A stretch of 64,000 bases of DNA from Acidobacteriota bacterium (GTDB lineage: Bacteria; Acidobacteriota; Terriglobia; Acidiferrales; UBA7541). This document shows positions 16,578 to 25,384 of the stretch, piece after piece (position 1 is the first letter of the stretch; each line of letters opens with the position of its first letter). The stretch spans positions 1-64,000 of the forward strand of contig JACQDE010000079.1 of assembly GCA_016201285.1 (NCBI GenBank), given 5' to 3'. Below the pieces are notes generated by a model that was not told the DNA's origin, searched no databases, and worked only from the letters and a program-made list of their open reading frames with translations. The translations under genes were made by a program, and so were the position numbers.

Positions 16578-17480
16578 ATGAAGCGGGCGGGAAGCGAATC
16601 GCGCGTTTCATTGAAGAATATCCTGCTGGCGACGGATTTCTCCCATTCTTCTGACGCGGCGCTGGCGCACGCCGCAACCATCGCCCGGCGCTACGACGCG
16701 AAAATGTTCGTGGCGCACGTGATCCGTCCGGACGCCTACCAGCTCGTGCCGCCCGAGGCCACTACTGTCACCCTGGAACAGACCCGCCGCTACGCCGAGC
16801 AGCAGATGGCCAGCCTGCTGATCTCCGGCCGGCTCCGTGACATCCCGCACCAGGTACTGCTCGGCACCGGCGAGCTGTGGCCGGTGCTTTCGGACATGCT
16901 CAGCCAGCACGAAGTGGACCTGATCGTTGTGGGCACGCACGGGCGCACCGGCGTGCGCAAGCTGCTGCTGGGTTCCGCCGCGGAGGAAATCTTCCGCATG
17001 GCGCCGTGCCCGGTGCTGACGGTGGGGCCGAAAGTGGTTCTGTTGGAAGGCGCGCTGGCGCCGGACCCGCTGGGCCGCAAGCGTTTTCTCTACGCGACCG
17101 ACTTCACCGCGCATTCCGAGCGCGCGGCGGCGTACGCGGTGTCGCTGGCGCAGGAAAATCAGGCGCACTTGACGCTGCTGCACGTGGTGCAGGAAGCCGC
17201 GGACGCCTCACCGCACAACCGCGCGCGCATGGTGGAGTTCTTCCGCAAGCGCCTGCGCGGCCTGTTGCCGGAAGAGGCCGAACTATGGTGCGAGCCGGAA
17301 GTGGTGGTGGAGTTTGGCGAGCCCGCCGACGCCATCCTCAAGGTCGCGGGTGAAACGCAGGCCGAGCTGATCGCGCTCGGAGTGCGGCGCGCGGGAACTT
17401 TTCCGGGCCACTTGCCGCCCGCCACGGCGTACAAGGTAGTCTGCCAGGCGCACTGTCCGGTGCTGACGGTCCGCGGCTAG
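16578..17480 (+). CDS. Tandem-domain universal stress protein
   Basis: The 300-residue protein holds two UspA folds (about 12-148 and 158-298). The first keeps the full ATP-binding pattern G-T-H-G-R-T-G-V-R-K-L-L-L-G-S (about 119-133). The second has a broken one (G-V-R-R-A-G-T-F), so only one half should bind nucleotide. Each half ends in a C-P-V-L-T-V strand. The gene starts 26 bases after PFOR and is probably co-transcribed, which fits reports of Usp proteins induced with anaerobic metabolism. The upstream open frame is only a shadow of PFOR; this ATG is where the domain begins. Confidence 0.92.
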   Translation: MKRAGSESRVSLKNILLATDFSHSSDAALAHAATIARRYDAKMFVAHVIRPDAYQLVPPEATTVTLEQTRRYAEQQMASLLISGRLRDIPHQVLLGTGELWPVLSDMLSQHEVDLIVVGTHGRTGVRKLLLGSAAEEIFRMAPCPVLTVGPKVVLLEGALAPDPLGRKRFLYATDFTAHSERAAAYAVSLAQENQAHLTLLHVVQEAADASPHNRARMVEFFRKRLRGLLPEEAELWCEPEVVVEFGEPADAILKVAGETQAELIALGVRRAGTFPGHLPPATAYKVVCQAHCPVLTVRG

Positions 17481-17498
17481 CTTTCTTTTTGCGGGAAC

Positions 17499-17573
17499 TG
17501 GTAGCGGTACCGGGAATCGAACCCGGGTTTCCAGATTGAGAATCTGGCGTCCTAACCCCTAGACGATACCGCC
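17499..17573 (-). tRNA. tRNA-Glu (anticodon CTC)
   Basis: Read on the minus strand, the 75 bases fold into a cloverleaf: acceptor GGCGGTA with TACCGCT (one G-T pair), anticodon stem CCAGA/TCTGG with loop TTCTCAA (anticodon CTC), T-arm with GGTTCGATTCC, discriminator A and an encoded CCA. It lies 18 bases past the stress-protein gene on the other strand. Confidence 0.95.
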
Positions 17574-17683
17574 ACAGGAGCGCGGGGAGCGCAGGTTGAC
17601 GCGCGGGTCATGCAGAAATGCGCGAAAAGCCAAGTAATTTTATAGCGTGTGAATGCGGTTTTCGTCAAGCTGGCGCCGGCGCT

Positions 17684-18052
17684 TCAGGAATCGTGCGTTT
17701 CGGTGGGCGAAGGTTCGAAGCGCAGGGCCGGAATGCGGCGGAAGGGCCGCAGGGAAAAGAAGCGGCGGCGGCAGGGGTCGCAGCGGTAGGCCGGGAAGTG
17801 CAGCGCGCGCTTGAGGCCGGTGAAGAGTTCCTCGGAGACGCGCTCGCGGGCCACGCGCTGCAGGTCGAGATTGCCGCAGCGGGCGCAGTGGACGTAGATG
17901 AAGTACTGCGCAGGCACCGTCCAGGCGAAAAACCGGATGCCACAGGTGCGGCAGCGCCACGGGCGCAGGGCGAAAAGGCTCCAGAAGTGGTCCTTGATGC
18001 CGCGGCGCTGCGAGCTGCGGCACGACCCGCTATGGCATTTGGGACAGAGCAA
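17684..18052 (-). CDS. Small multi-zinc-ribbon protein
   Basis: The frame shows four CxxC-like pairs: C-P-K-C (residues 3-6) with a nearby Cys, C-R-T-C-G-I-R-F-F, C-A-R-C-G-N and C-D-P-C-R-R-R-F-F, spaced as in stacked zinc ribbons. The repeated aromatic ending R-F-F after two of them suggests an internal duplication. No ATG fits; a TTG directly before the first CPKC gives 122 residues and is my choice, but the start is uncertain. The protein may bind nucleic acid or act as a metal-dependent adaptor. Several other ORFs cover the same bases, but only this frame has the regular cysteine pattern. Confidence 0.55.
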   Translation of the reverse strand: MLCPKCHSGSCRSSQRRGIKDHFWSLFALRPWRCRTCGIRFFAWTVPAQYFIYVHCARCGNLDLQRVARERVSEELFTGLKRALHFPAYRCDPCRRRFFSLRPFRRIPALRFEPSPTETHDS

Positions 18053-18301
18053 TGGCGCGTGACCCCAGGCTGTTGGTGCCGCGCTAGAATACGCGAATTC
18101 GAGAGCGGGCCGCAACCAGGCAGAAAAGCAGTGGCGAGTGACGAGTGGCGAGCAAGCAGGAAGCAGGAAAGTGAAGGAAGAGCGCCGCAGAGACACAAAG
18201 AAAAAAGGAATGACGGATACAACCACCAGTTCTGCATGCTGCTGAAAGCCTGGTTGGGAGCAAGGCTTTGGGAACAATGTGTACAATAGGGGCAAGGAGA
18301 A

Positions 18302-18694
18302 ATGATGGCCGACTACACGGACAAGCACGCCGCCGCCGGGATCAACGCGAAGCTGCCGAAGCTCGATACCTGGCCGAACCACTTCCCCGGGTACGAGATC
18401 ACCATTCGCTTTCCGGAGTACACCTCGGTGTGCCCGAAGACCGGCCTGCCGGACTACGGCACGATCACCATCCAATACATGCCGCGGCGGACGTGTCTGG
18501 AGCTGAAGGCGCTGAAACTCTACCTGCTGGCCTACCGCAACCTGGGAATCTTTTACGAGAACGCGGTGAACCGCATGCTGCGCGACATCGTCGCGGCCAC
18601 GAAGCCGGAATGGTGCGTGGTGCGCGGCGAGTTCACCCCGCGCGGCGGGTTGACGACGACGGTCGAGGCACGCTGGCCGAAGAAAAGGAAGTAG
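18302..18694 (+). CDS. queF: NADPH-dependent 7-cyano-7-deazaguanine reductase
   Basis: The 130-residue protein is a short, single-domain (YkvM-type) QueF, which reduces the nitrile of preQ0 to the amine of preQ1 in queuosine synthesis. The active-site motif T-S-V-C-P-K-T-G-L-P-D is intact, with C44 forming the thioimide and D51 as the acid. The QueF signature L-K-L-Y-L-L-A-Y-R-N-L-G-I-F-Y-E is at about 73-88. AAGGAGA sits 1 base before the double ATG start, so the second ATG may be the one used. No other queuosine gene is near and no preQ1 riboswitch was recognised upstream. Confidence 0.95.
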   Translation: MMADYTDKHAAAGINAKLPKLDTWPNHFPGYEITIRFPEYTSVCPKTGLPDYGTITIQYMPRRTCLELKALKLYLLAYRNLGIFYENAVNRMLRDIVAATKPEWCVVRGEFTPRGGLTTTVEARWPKKRK

Positions 18695-18809
18695 GGAACA
18701 GGCAGACAAGCAAGGCAGCAGGGAGCCGGTAGACAACCCGGGGCAGGTCGGCCATAATCCAACAGAACGGCAATCTTAGGCCCTGGTCCTAAACCCTGAA
18801 GGAGGTTCG

Positions 18810-19670
18810 ATGAGTACGTCCCCTAACGCTCCGGAATCGCAGGAGCATTCCCAGTACGAAGCCGCGTCCACGCCGCGGTGGATCATGATTGTGTTTGCGG
18901 TGGTGTTTGTGCTGATCGGCTGGCTGCTGTACTCGGACTACCAGTCCAAGCAGGCTCTCCAGGCGGAATTGGCCAAGACGAACCAGCGCGCCGACTTGCT
19001 GAATAAGCAACTCGAAGAGGCCAATGGCCGCATCGCGGAGTTGAAGGGTCTGTTGGATGTGACGTCGGAGAAAATCAAGCTCACGCAGGATGAAATCGAT
19101 CGCGCAAAGGTCCTGGCGCAGACCATCCGCAAGGAACAGAAGACCTCGGGCGAGCAACTGGCGGCGCAGATCGGCCAGGTGAAGCAGAGAACCGAGGAGA
19201 GCGCGACCAAGCTGGGCGAGGTCAGCGGCGGATTGGCCGGCGCGAAAACCGACATCGAAGCCACGCGCAAGGACCTCGAAGCGACGAAGGGCAAGCTGGA
19301 GCGTTCCGTGGGCGACATGGGCGTGATGAGCGGGCTGATCGCCAAGAACCACGACGAGCTCGAAGAACTGAAGCGCCGCGGCGAGCGCAACATCTTCGAA
19401 TTCGATTTGCGCAAGTCGAAGACGCCGTCCCGCGTCGGGCCGATCCAGCTCATGCTCACGAAGGTCGATGTGAAAAAGTCGAAGTTCAACGTAGAAGTGA
19501 TTGCCGACGACAAGCGCATCCCGAAGGAAAACAAAACGGTGAACGAGCCGGTGCAATTCTACGTGCGCGGGGCGCGGCCGCCGTACGAGATCGTCGTGTT
19601 CGAGGTTTCGAAGGACCGCGCGGTGGGCTACCTCTCCACGCCGAAGGAGAGCGGCCAGCCGCGGCAGTAG
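18810..19670 (+). CDS. Membrane-anchored coiled-coil protein
   Basis: The 286-residue protein has a short polar N-terminus, one transmembrane helix (about 24-42), a long coiled coil (about 45-190, rich in Glu/Lys/Gln with Leu/Ala heptads) and a beta-rich globular end (about 195-280). GGAGG lies 8 bases before the ATG. Its role is unknown. The layout is that of an inner-membrane anchor whose coiled coil spans part of the periplasm or contacts a cytoplasmic partner. A strong terminator follows, so it is probably monocistronic. Confidence 0.85.
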   Translation: MSTSPNAPESQEHSQYEAASTPRWIMIVFAVVFVLIGWLLYSDYQSKQALQAELAKTNQRADLLNKQLEEANGRIAELKGLLDVTSEKIKLTQDEIDRAKVLAQTIRKEQKTSGEQLAAQIGQVKQRTEESATKLGEVSGGLAGAKTDIEATRKDLEATKGKLERSVGDMGVMSGLIAKNHDELEELKRRGERNIFEFDLRKSKTPSRVGPIQLMLTKVDVKKSKFNVEVIADDKRIPKENKTVNEPVQFYVRGARPPYEIVVFEVSKDRAVGYLSTPKESGQPRQ

Positions 19671-19693
19671 GCGCACCCTCAGCCAGGCATTCC

Positions 19694-19730
19694 GGCCCTG
19701 TTCCCTGCGGGGGACAGGGCCGTGTTGTTT
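19694..19730 (+). terminator. Rho-independent terminator
   Basis: A 12-bp stem GGCCCTGTTCCC (19694-19705) with GGGGACAGGGCC (19710-19721, one G-T pair), a 4-base loop and GTGTTGTTTT after it. It ends the coiled-coil gene. Confidence 0.8.
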
Positions 19731-19803
19731 TCGGAGCCACCGCCGCCGCGGCGGCGCGTCGCGCACGGGGGCGTATGATGGGGACGACTGCAGGAGAGCA
19801 AGA

Positions 19804-20793
19804 TTGAGGGGAATGCGCCGGGCAATTCTGCTGCTTGTGCTTCTGGGCGCACCGGTGTGCGCGCAAAAGCCCGAGCTGCAAACGGACCCGGACTTCCGCC
19901 TGCGGCGCACGGTAGACGTCGTCAACGTGGACGTCGCGGTGACGGACGCGCGCGGGAATTTTCTGCGCGACTTGAGGCGCGAGAACTTCCGCATCCTGGA
20001 TGAGGGCGCCGAGCGGCCCATCACCCATTTTGCATCGGTCGAGGCGCCGGCGCTGGTGCTGGTGCTGGTGGAGACGAGCCCGGCGGTGTACATGATTCAG
20101 CAGCAGCACCTGGATGCGGCCTACGCGCTGCTCGACGGTCTGGCGGCGGACGACTGGGTGGCGCTGGCCACGTACAGCGAGAAGGCGCGGACGGTTCTCA
20201 ACTTCACGCAGGACAAGGGCGCGCTCGGTGGCGCGCTGCGCGGGCTGCGCTTCAACCTCGGCATGGCGGAGCTGAAGTTTCTGGACAGCATGTCCACGGC
20301 GCTGGACTGGCTCGCGCCGCTGCCGGGACGGAAAGCGCTGGTGCTGCTCAGCACCGGGCTCGATGCGGAGCGCGACCGCCGCTGGGCGCCTCTTTCCGAA
20401 AAGCTGCGCGCCAGCGAGGTGAGCGTGTATGCGGTCGCGCTGGGCGGGTCGCTGCGCGAGTATCGCCAAGGGAAGGCGCCCGCGAGCGAAGAATCCGCGC
20501 TGAGCTTCGAGCAGGCCAACCGCGATCTGAAAGCGATGGCGGAGATCACCGGCGGGCGCTCGTATTTTCCGAAGAGCCCGCGCGAATTTGAGGGGATTTA
20601 CCGCCAGGTGTCGAGCGCGCTGCGGCATCAGTACAGCCTGGGGTTTTCGCCGGGGTCGCACGACGGCAGATTTCACAGAATCGAAGTGCAAGTGGTGGAT
20701 GAGAAGGGCCGCGTTGTGGCGCCCGTAGAGAGCAAAAAGGGAAAGCCCGCGTATCGAGTGAGCGCGCGGCAGGGGTATTTGGCGCCGCAATAG
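19804..20793 (+). CDS. Secreted VWFA-related protein, acidobacterial type
   Basis: The 329-residue protein has a signal peptide (cleavage after about residue 20, A-P-V-C-A-Q). It then matches the acidobacterial VWFA-related family (TIGR03436-like): V-D-V-V-N-V-D-V-A-V-T-D near 33-45, R-D-L-R-R-E-N-F-R-I-L-D-E-G, a von Willebrand A core (V-L-V-L-V-E-T-S-P), and the C-terminal Y-S-L-G-F-S-P-G. The usual MIDAS D-x-S-x-S is not conserved here (E-T-S-P-A), so metal binding is doubtful. I chose TTG because AGGAG lies 7 bases upstream; an ATG 9 bases later lacks proper spacing. The function of this family is unknown, but its presence is the best phylum marker in the window. Confidence 0.88.
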   Translation: MRGMRRAILLLVLLGAPVCAQKPELQTDPDFRLRRTVDVVNVDVAVTDARGNFLRDLRRENFRILDEGAERPITHFASVEAPALVLVLVETSPAVYMIQQQHLDAAYALLDGLAADDWVALATYSEKARTVLNFTQDKGALGGALRGLRFNLGMAELKFLDSMSTALDWLAPLPGRKALVLLSTGLDAERDRRWAPLSEKLRASEVSVYAVALGGSLREYRQGKAPASEESALSFEQANRDLKAMAEITGGRSYFPKSPREFEGIYRQVSSALRHQYSLGFSPGSHDGRFHRIEVQVVDEKGRVVAPVESKKGKPAYRVSARQGYLAPQ

Positions 20794-20863
20794 GAAAAGT
20801 CGTGAGTGTCGAGTGGCGAAAAAGAAACCAATCGCCAGCAAGAGGCCGGCGGTACGAGCACCG

Positions 20864-23305
20864 CTACTCGTATTCCCTTTGGATGTCGGCGAGGGAGCGG
20901 AGGCGGGCGTCCGCGAGAGCGAAGACGCTGCCCTCCTCGAACTTGCCATCGGGGCCGCGGTCGCCGGCCCTGACGCCGGTGAGGATCTCGATGCCTTCGC
21001 TGACGCTCGAAACGGGCATGATGTGGAATTGTCCCTTCGTGACGGCTTCGATCACTTCATCGCGCAGCATCAGGTCTTCGACGTTTTCGATGGGGATAAT
21101 CACACCCTGTTTTCCGGTGAGGCCTTTCATGCGGCAGATTTCAAAAAATCCTTCGACCTTCTGATTCACGCCGCCGATGGGCTGGATATCGCCCTGCTGG
21201 TTCACGGAGCCGGTGACGGCGACGTCCTGGCGCAGCGGCAGCCCGGAAAGCGCGGAGAGCAGCGCGTAGATTTCCGTGGAGCTGGCGCTATCGCCGTCAA
21301 TGCCGGAGTAGGACTGCTCGAAGCAGAGGCTGGCGGAAAGCGAGAGCGGCTTGTCCTGGGCGAATTTGCCGCGGAGGAAGCCGGAGAGAATCTGCACGCC
21401 CTTGTCGTGGATGCGGCCGGAGAGATTGGCCTCGCGCTCGATGTTGATGATGCCGGCTTTGCCGAGGGCGACCGAGGCGGTAATGCGCACGGGCTTGCCG
21501 AAGGAGTAGCCGCCGATTTCAAAGACGCTGAGGCCGTTGACCTGGCCGACGCGCTCACCGGCGGTGTCAATCAGCAGGACGCCTTCCTTGATGAGCTCGC
21601 TGAGCTTCGTCTCGTAGAGGTTGTGCCGCTCGATCTTGGAGTCCAGCGCCATGCGGACGTGGCTGGCGGTGACCGGGGTCTCGCCGGACTCGCGGGCGGC
21701 GTAGCAGGCCTCGCGGGCGAGGTCGAAGAGATCGGTGAAGCGCGCGGTGATCTTGCTGCGGCGGCCAGCGAGGCGCACGCCGTATTCGAGCATGGCGGCG
21801 ACAGCGGTGCGGTCGAAGGGACAGAGCTTTTCGTTCTCGCTGAGCTTGCGGAGGTGCCCGCCGTACTGGAGGATGACCTCGTCGTTCATCTTCATTTCTT
21901 CGTCAAACTCGGCGCGCACCTTGAAAATTTTCTTGAAGTCCTCTTCGTAAGCGTAGAGCAGCTCGTACATGTCGCGGTCGCCGATCAGGATGACCTTCAC
22001 GTTGATGTCAATCGACTCGGGCTTCATCGCCGCGCTGGAGACGGGGAAGAACAGATCGAGCGGCTGGATCTCGAGCTTGCCGTGGTTCATGGTGCGCTTC
22101 AGCGTTTTCCAGACGCCGGGCTCGGTGAGCGCGTCGAGCGCGTAGATGATCAGGAAGCCGCCGTCGGCGCGGAGAAGCGAGCCGGCGCGGAGGTCCATGA
22201 AGTCGGAGGTGTAGCCGCCGCGGGTGTCGAACGAGCGCTGGATATTGCCGAATAGATTGACGTAGGTAGGCGTGGTTTCGAAAACGATGGGGCAGGCCTC
22301 GTCGCTGTTGTGGGCCAGGATGACGTTGACGCCGTACACGCGGAAGGGATCGCGCTCGCTCGGCGCGGGCTTCGGGCTGCCGTCGGTGGCTTCGTGCTCC
22401 TCTTCGCCTTCGCGCTCCTTGAACGGGTCGAGGTTGTCGAGGATGTGGTGGCGGACTTCCTCGAGATATTCGGCCAGGTGCACGCCCGGGTATTTCTCCT
22501 TGAGCTCCTCGATGACGCCGTCCACGAGCACGGACGCGGCTTCCTGCTCGAGGTAGCTCATCTCGCTGGCCAGTTCGCGGGAAAGAGTGAGCGTTTTCCG
22601 GTACACGACGGTGAATTCCTGGCGGAACTGGTCGTATTTGCGCTCGAGGTCTTCGGCCAGCCCGGTATCGAGCTTGCCCTCCTGCACCAGCTTGGGGACC
22701 TCTTCGATGGGCACCATCTGGCCTTCGAGCACGGGGAAAATCTCCGGCAGGGCGACGGCGCCCACCTGCATGCGGCCGAGCGCGAACTGCTCGCGGGCGA
22801 TGCGGCGGGTGAAGTCGTCCATCAGCTCTTTTTCGCGGACGGTGAAACGCTCGACGATGCGCGCTTTCTGCCGCTGGAAGGGCTCGCCTTCGAACACCTG
22901 CGGGATGCGCCGGCGGAGGAACTCGATGCCGGACTGCAAGTCCTTCTTGAAGGCGCTGGCCTGGCCGCGGGACAGGGTGAGGAGGCGCGGCCGGTCGGGG
23001 TTCTTGAAGTTGTTGACGTAGCAGCGGTCGGGAGCCGGATGCGTCTCCGGCTGAATCTCCTCGATCATCTGCGCGATCATGCCGCCGCGGCTGGTGCCGG
23101 CCAGCCCGCAGACGAAAACGTTGTAGCCGGGAGCGGCCAGCTCCACGCCCATTTTCAGCGCGCGGATGGCGCGGTCCTGTCCGATCACGCCCTCGAGCGG
23201 CTCCGCCTGCGAAGTGGTGTCCCAGGGGATGCGGGTGGGGTCGCACTGCCAGCGGAGCTTTTCCGCCGGGAGGCCAGCGTGATTCGGTGCGGGTTTGGTC
23301 TTCAT
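20864..23305 (-). CDS. Lon-like ATP-dependent protease (LonB/YcbZ-type) with degenerate Walker A
   Basis: The 813-residue protein combines an AAA+-like region with an S16 Lon protease domain. The catalytic dyad is S673 (D-G-D-S-A-S) and K716 (G-G-V-N-Q-K), 43 residues apart as in E. coli Lon. An insert of mixed helices (about 150-330) resembles the YcbZ/LonB group that lacks the Lon N-domain. The Walker A region reads G-L-A-G-T-S-R-G-G (67-75) and lacks the GK(S/T) of active ATPases; relatives often have GTGRT, so this copy is weaker still. The Walker B-like strand near 390 reads G-G-F-L-I-I-Y. It faces the MFS gene divergently. Substrates are unknown. Confidence 0.9.
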   Translation of the reverse strand: MKTKPAPNHAGLPAEKLRWQCDPTRIPWDTTSQAEPLEGVIGQDRAIRALKMGVELAAPGYNVFVCGLAGTSRGGMIAQMIEEIQPETHPAPDRCYVNNFKNPDRPRLLTLSRGQASAFKKDLQSGIEFLRRRIPQVFEGEPFQRQKARIVERFTVREKELMDDFTRRIAREQFALGRMQVGAVALPEIFPVLEGQMVPIEEVPKLVQEGKLDTGLAEDLERKYDQFRQEFTVVYRKTLTLSRELASEMSYLEQEAASVLVDGVIEELKEKYPGVHLAEYLEEVRHHILDNLDPFKEREGEEEHEATDGSPKPAPSERDPFRVYGVNVILAHNSDEACPIVFETTPTYVNLFGNIQRSFDTRGGYTSDFMDLRAGSLLRADGGFLIIYALDALTEPGVWKTLKRTMNHGKLEIQPLDLFFPVSSAAMKPESIDINVKVILIGDRDMYELLYAYEEDFKKIFKVRAEFDEEMKMNDEVILQYGGHLRKLSENEKLCPFDRTAVAAMLEYGVRLAGRRSKITARFTDLFDLAREACYAARESGETPVTASHVRMALDSKIERHNLYETKLSELIKEGVLLIDTAGERVGQVNGLSVFEIGGYSFGKPVRITASVALGKAGIINIEREANLSGRIHDKGVQILSGFLRGKFAQDKPLSLSASLCFEQSYSGIDGDSASSTEIYALLSALSGLPLRQDVAVTGSVNQQGDIQPIGGVNQKVEGFFEICRMKGLTGKQGVIIPIENVEDLMLRDEVIEAVTKGQFHIMPVSSVSEGIEILTGVRAGDRGPDGKFEEGSVFALADARLRSLADIQREYE

Positions 23306-23471
23306 CGAGCCTTCCTTGAGGGCGCTACTCTAGCACAGGCGGTTTGCGGCCCCCAATCGGTTCGCCAGAGATGCAAGGATGCCGAGCGGGTGCGCGCCAA
23401 GAGTGTATAATTCGGCAGTGTCACGTCCCGGCGAACCGGGGCGCGGGGATTCGCGCAAGACGCTGCCATCC

Positions 23472-24713
23472 ATGGAATCCAATCCCTCCAGCTTCAGCCG
23501 GTACCAACTCCGAATACTCGCAATACTCGCTCTCATTAACTTTGTCAACTTCGCTGACCGGACGGTGGTGCTCCCGCTGTACGAACTGCTGAAGCTGGAC
23601 TTCAGCTTGACGGACATGCGGCTGGGCTGGCTGCAGGCGGTGCTGCAGATCGTGCTCTCCGTGGCCACGATTCCGTTCGCGCTGATGGCCGACCGCTGGA
23701 ACCGCTCGCGGATCATCGCCGCCGGCGTGATGGTGTGGAGCATCGCGACGTTCGCCTCGGGCGCGGCGCAGACCTTCGGGGCGCTGCTGGTGGCGCGCGC
23801 GTTCGTGGGCGTGGGCGAGGCGGCCTACGGCCCGGCGGCGCAGTCCATGATTTCCGGCGCGTTCCCGGTAGCGGCGCGTGCGCGGGCGCAGGCCGTCTTT
23901 GCCGCCGGGATGCTGCTGGGCGGCGCGGCCGGCCAGGCCATCGGAGGGATCATTGACGACCGGGCGGGCTGGGCGCCGGCATTTTTCGTTGTCGGCATTC
24001 CGGGAATGTTGCTGGGCCTGAGCGCGCTGCACCTGGAAGAGCCGCCACGCGGGCCGCGGGATGAGGTGGTGCCGCTCCTCCGGCTGCTGCGCGTGCCGGC
24101 GTTCATCGCGCTGAACCTGTGCGGCGTGCTGCTGACCTTTGCCGCGCTTTCGTTCATCACTTGGGGCCCGACGTTCGCCGAGCGAGAGAAGAACTTCAGC
24201 CTGAGCGCGGCGGGAGTGTGGCTGGGCAGCATCGGCGCGCTGTCGCTGGTGGGCGGCGTGCTCACGGGCGGCTACGTGGCCGACGCGCTGCAGAAGCGGC
24301 TGCACTACGGCCGGATCGTATGCATCGTGGCGGCGATGCTGGCCGCCGCGCCGTTTCTTCTCCTGGCCATCTACAGCGAGGACAAACGGGCGGTGCTGGC
24401 GGGGCTCTTTATCGCGGTGTTCTTCCTGTCGTGGTATCACGGGCCGGTGACGGCGGTGATTCACGACATGATGCCGAGGCGGGCGCACGCGACGTCGGTG
24501 GGGGTGTACATGTTCGTGACGCAACTGGTGGGCGGCACGGTGGGGCCACTGGTGACCGGCCGGGTGAGCGACCTCCACGACCTGAGCGCCGGCTTGAAGG
24601 TCGCCACCGGCGTGCTCGTGCTCGGCGCGCTCTGCTTTCTGCTGGTGATCTACTTCATTCACCGCGACGGGCTGAGGCATCCTTCGCTGGAGATGTATCA
24701 TGCAGAAGGGTGA
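23472..24713 (+). CDS. MFS transporter (Spns/glycerol-3-phosphate-type)
   Basis: The 413-residue protein has 12 predicted transmembrane helices. The MFS loop 2-3 signature is present as A-L-M-A-D-R-W-N-R-S-R-I near 77-88, and a second copy (G-G-Y-V-A-D-A-L-Q-K-R) lies in the other half. The start F-A-D-R-T-V at the end of helix 1 recalls Spinster-like MFS proteins that move lipids or organic anions. The substrate is unknown. Upstream in-frame ATGs exist, but M-E-S-N-P is closest to helix 1. It is divergent from the Lon-like gene and followed by a tiny zinc-ribbon gene 36 bases later. Confidence 0.9.
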   Translation: MESNPSSFSRYQLRILAILALINFVNFADRTVVLPLYELLKLDFSLTDMRLGWLQAVLQIVLSVATIPFALMADRWNRSRIIAAGVMVWSIATFASGAAQTFGALLVARAFVGVGEAAYGPAAQSMISGAFPVAARARAQAVFAAGMLLGGAAGQAIGGIIDDRAGWAPAFFVVGIPGMLLGLSALHLEEPPRGPRDEVVPLLRLLRVPAFIALNLCGVLLTFAALSFITWGPTFAEREKNFSLSAAGVWLGSIGALSLVGGVLTGGYVADALQKRLHYGRIVCIVAAMLAAAPFLLLAIYSEDKRAVLAGLFIAVFFLSWYHGPVTAVIHDMMPRRAHATSVGVYMFVTQLVGGTVGPLVTGRVSDLHDLSAGLKVATGVLVLGALCFLLVIYFIHRDGLRHPSLEMYHAEG

Positions 24714-24749
24714 AGAAAGGTAGCAGGGAGCAGGTGGGAGCCGAGAGCG

Positions 24750-24905
24750 ATGAGTGAGCAAGAAAAGTGCAAGCATCCGCGGAAGCGGGTGATCGCGAAA
24801 GACCAGGACGCCGAGTACGTCGAATGCCTGGATTGCGGCGCGATCCTCGAGGCGGAGGAGTTGCCGGAACCGACGGGGTTTGATGAGTCGTTGTCGGATG
24901 CGTGA
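24750..24905 (+). CDS. Small zinc-ribbon-like protein (51 residues)
   Basis: A short frame with a good start. It holds C7-K-H, then C26-L-D-C29-G, giving a possible zinc site, followed by an acidic tail (E-A-E-E-L-P-E-P). The ATG follows CAGGTGGGAG. Its codon use matches neighbouring genes, and its position right after the MFS gene on the same strand makes co-transcription likely. I do not recognise a family. It could be a small regulatory or assembly protein, or a chance ORF; the Cys pattern favours a gene. Confidence 0.55.
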   Translation: MSEQEKCKHPRKRVIAKDQDAEYVECLDCGAILEAEELPEPTGFDESLSDA

Positions 24906-24912
24906 GGGAAAG

Positions 24913-24952
24913 TCAGAATTCAGAAATCAGAATTCAGAATTCAGAGATCTGA
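24913..24952. repeat. Tandem CAGAATTCAGAAATC repeat
   Basis: Four to five tandem words (CAGAATT, CAGAAATC). Same words as at 11617-11648. Located between convergent genes. Confidence 0.6.
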
Positions 24953-24969
24953 AGACCTGTCAGCAAAAC

Positions 24970-25344
24970 CTAGCGGATTCCGAGAAATTCGATGAGGCGA
25001 AGGACGTCGGCGGCGGAGACGTCGTAGAGGTCACGTTCTTCTTCCTGCTCGAGGCGTTCGCGGAGAGCCTGGGCAGCGATGTGGCTGGCTTCGCGGTCGG
25101 TGAGGTCGCGGCCGGCGCGGGTGCGGAAATCGACGAAAGCGGGATGAGCCAAGCCGACGACCACGCCGCGGCCGTCCACGAAAAATTTCGTGTCAATGGT
25201 GTCGCTGTGGCGCGTGGCAATGCCGTTCCACATGTGCGAGAAGCGGCAGTGGTAGGTCTGATCGGTGAGCTTCGAAGGCACGTCGAACGGCGGCACGAAT
25301 TCGTTCATCGGGCCGGCGTTTGAGATTTTCGCAGCGAGGGCCAT
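24970..25344 (-). CDS. Conserved hypothetical protein
   Basis: From this ATG the protein has 124 residues; a later ATG (M-N-E-F-V-P-P) is also possible, and upstream open frame runs into repeats. It is soluble, with a beta-rich N-terminal half (H-C-R-F-S-H-M-W-N-G, K-F-F-V-D-G-R-G-V-V-V) and a helical C-terminal half rich in Glu/Arg (Q-A-L-R-E-R-L-E-Q-E-E-E-R-D-L-Y-D). No family is recognised. The upstream gene on the same strand is the aminotransferase, about 150 bases away across palindromic repeats, so co-transcription is uncertain. Confidence 0.7.
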   Translation of the reverse strand: MALAAKISNAGPMNEFVPPFDVPSKLTDQTYHCRFSHMWNGIATRHSDTIDTKFFVDGRGVVVGLAHPAFVDFRTRAGRDLTDREASHIAAQALRERLEQEEERDLYDVSAADVLRLIEFLGIR

Positions 25345-25384
25345 AGGAATTAGCTGAGGGACGGCCCACACGGCCGCGCCTAGT

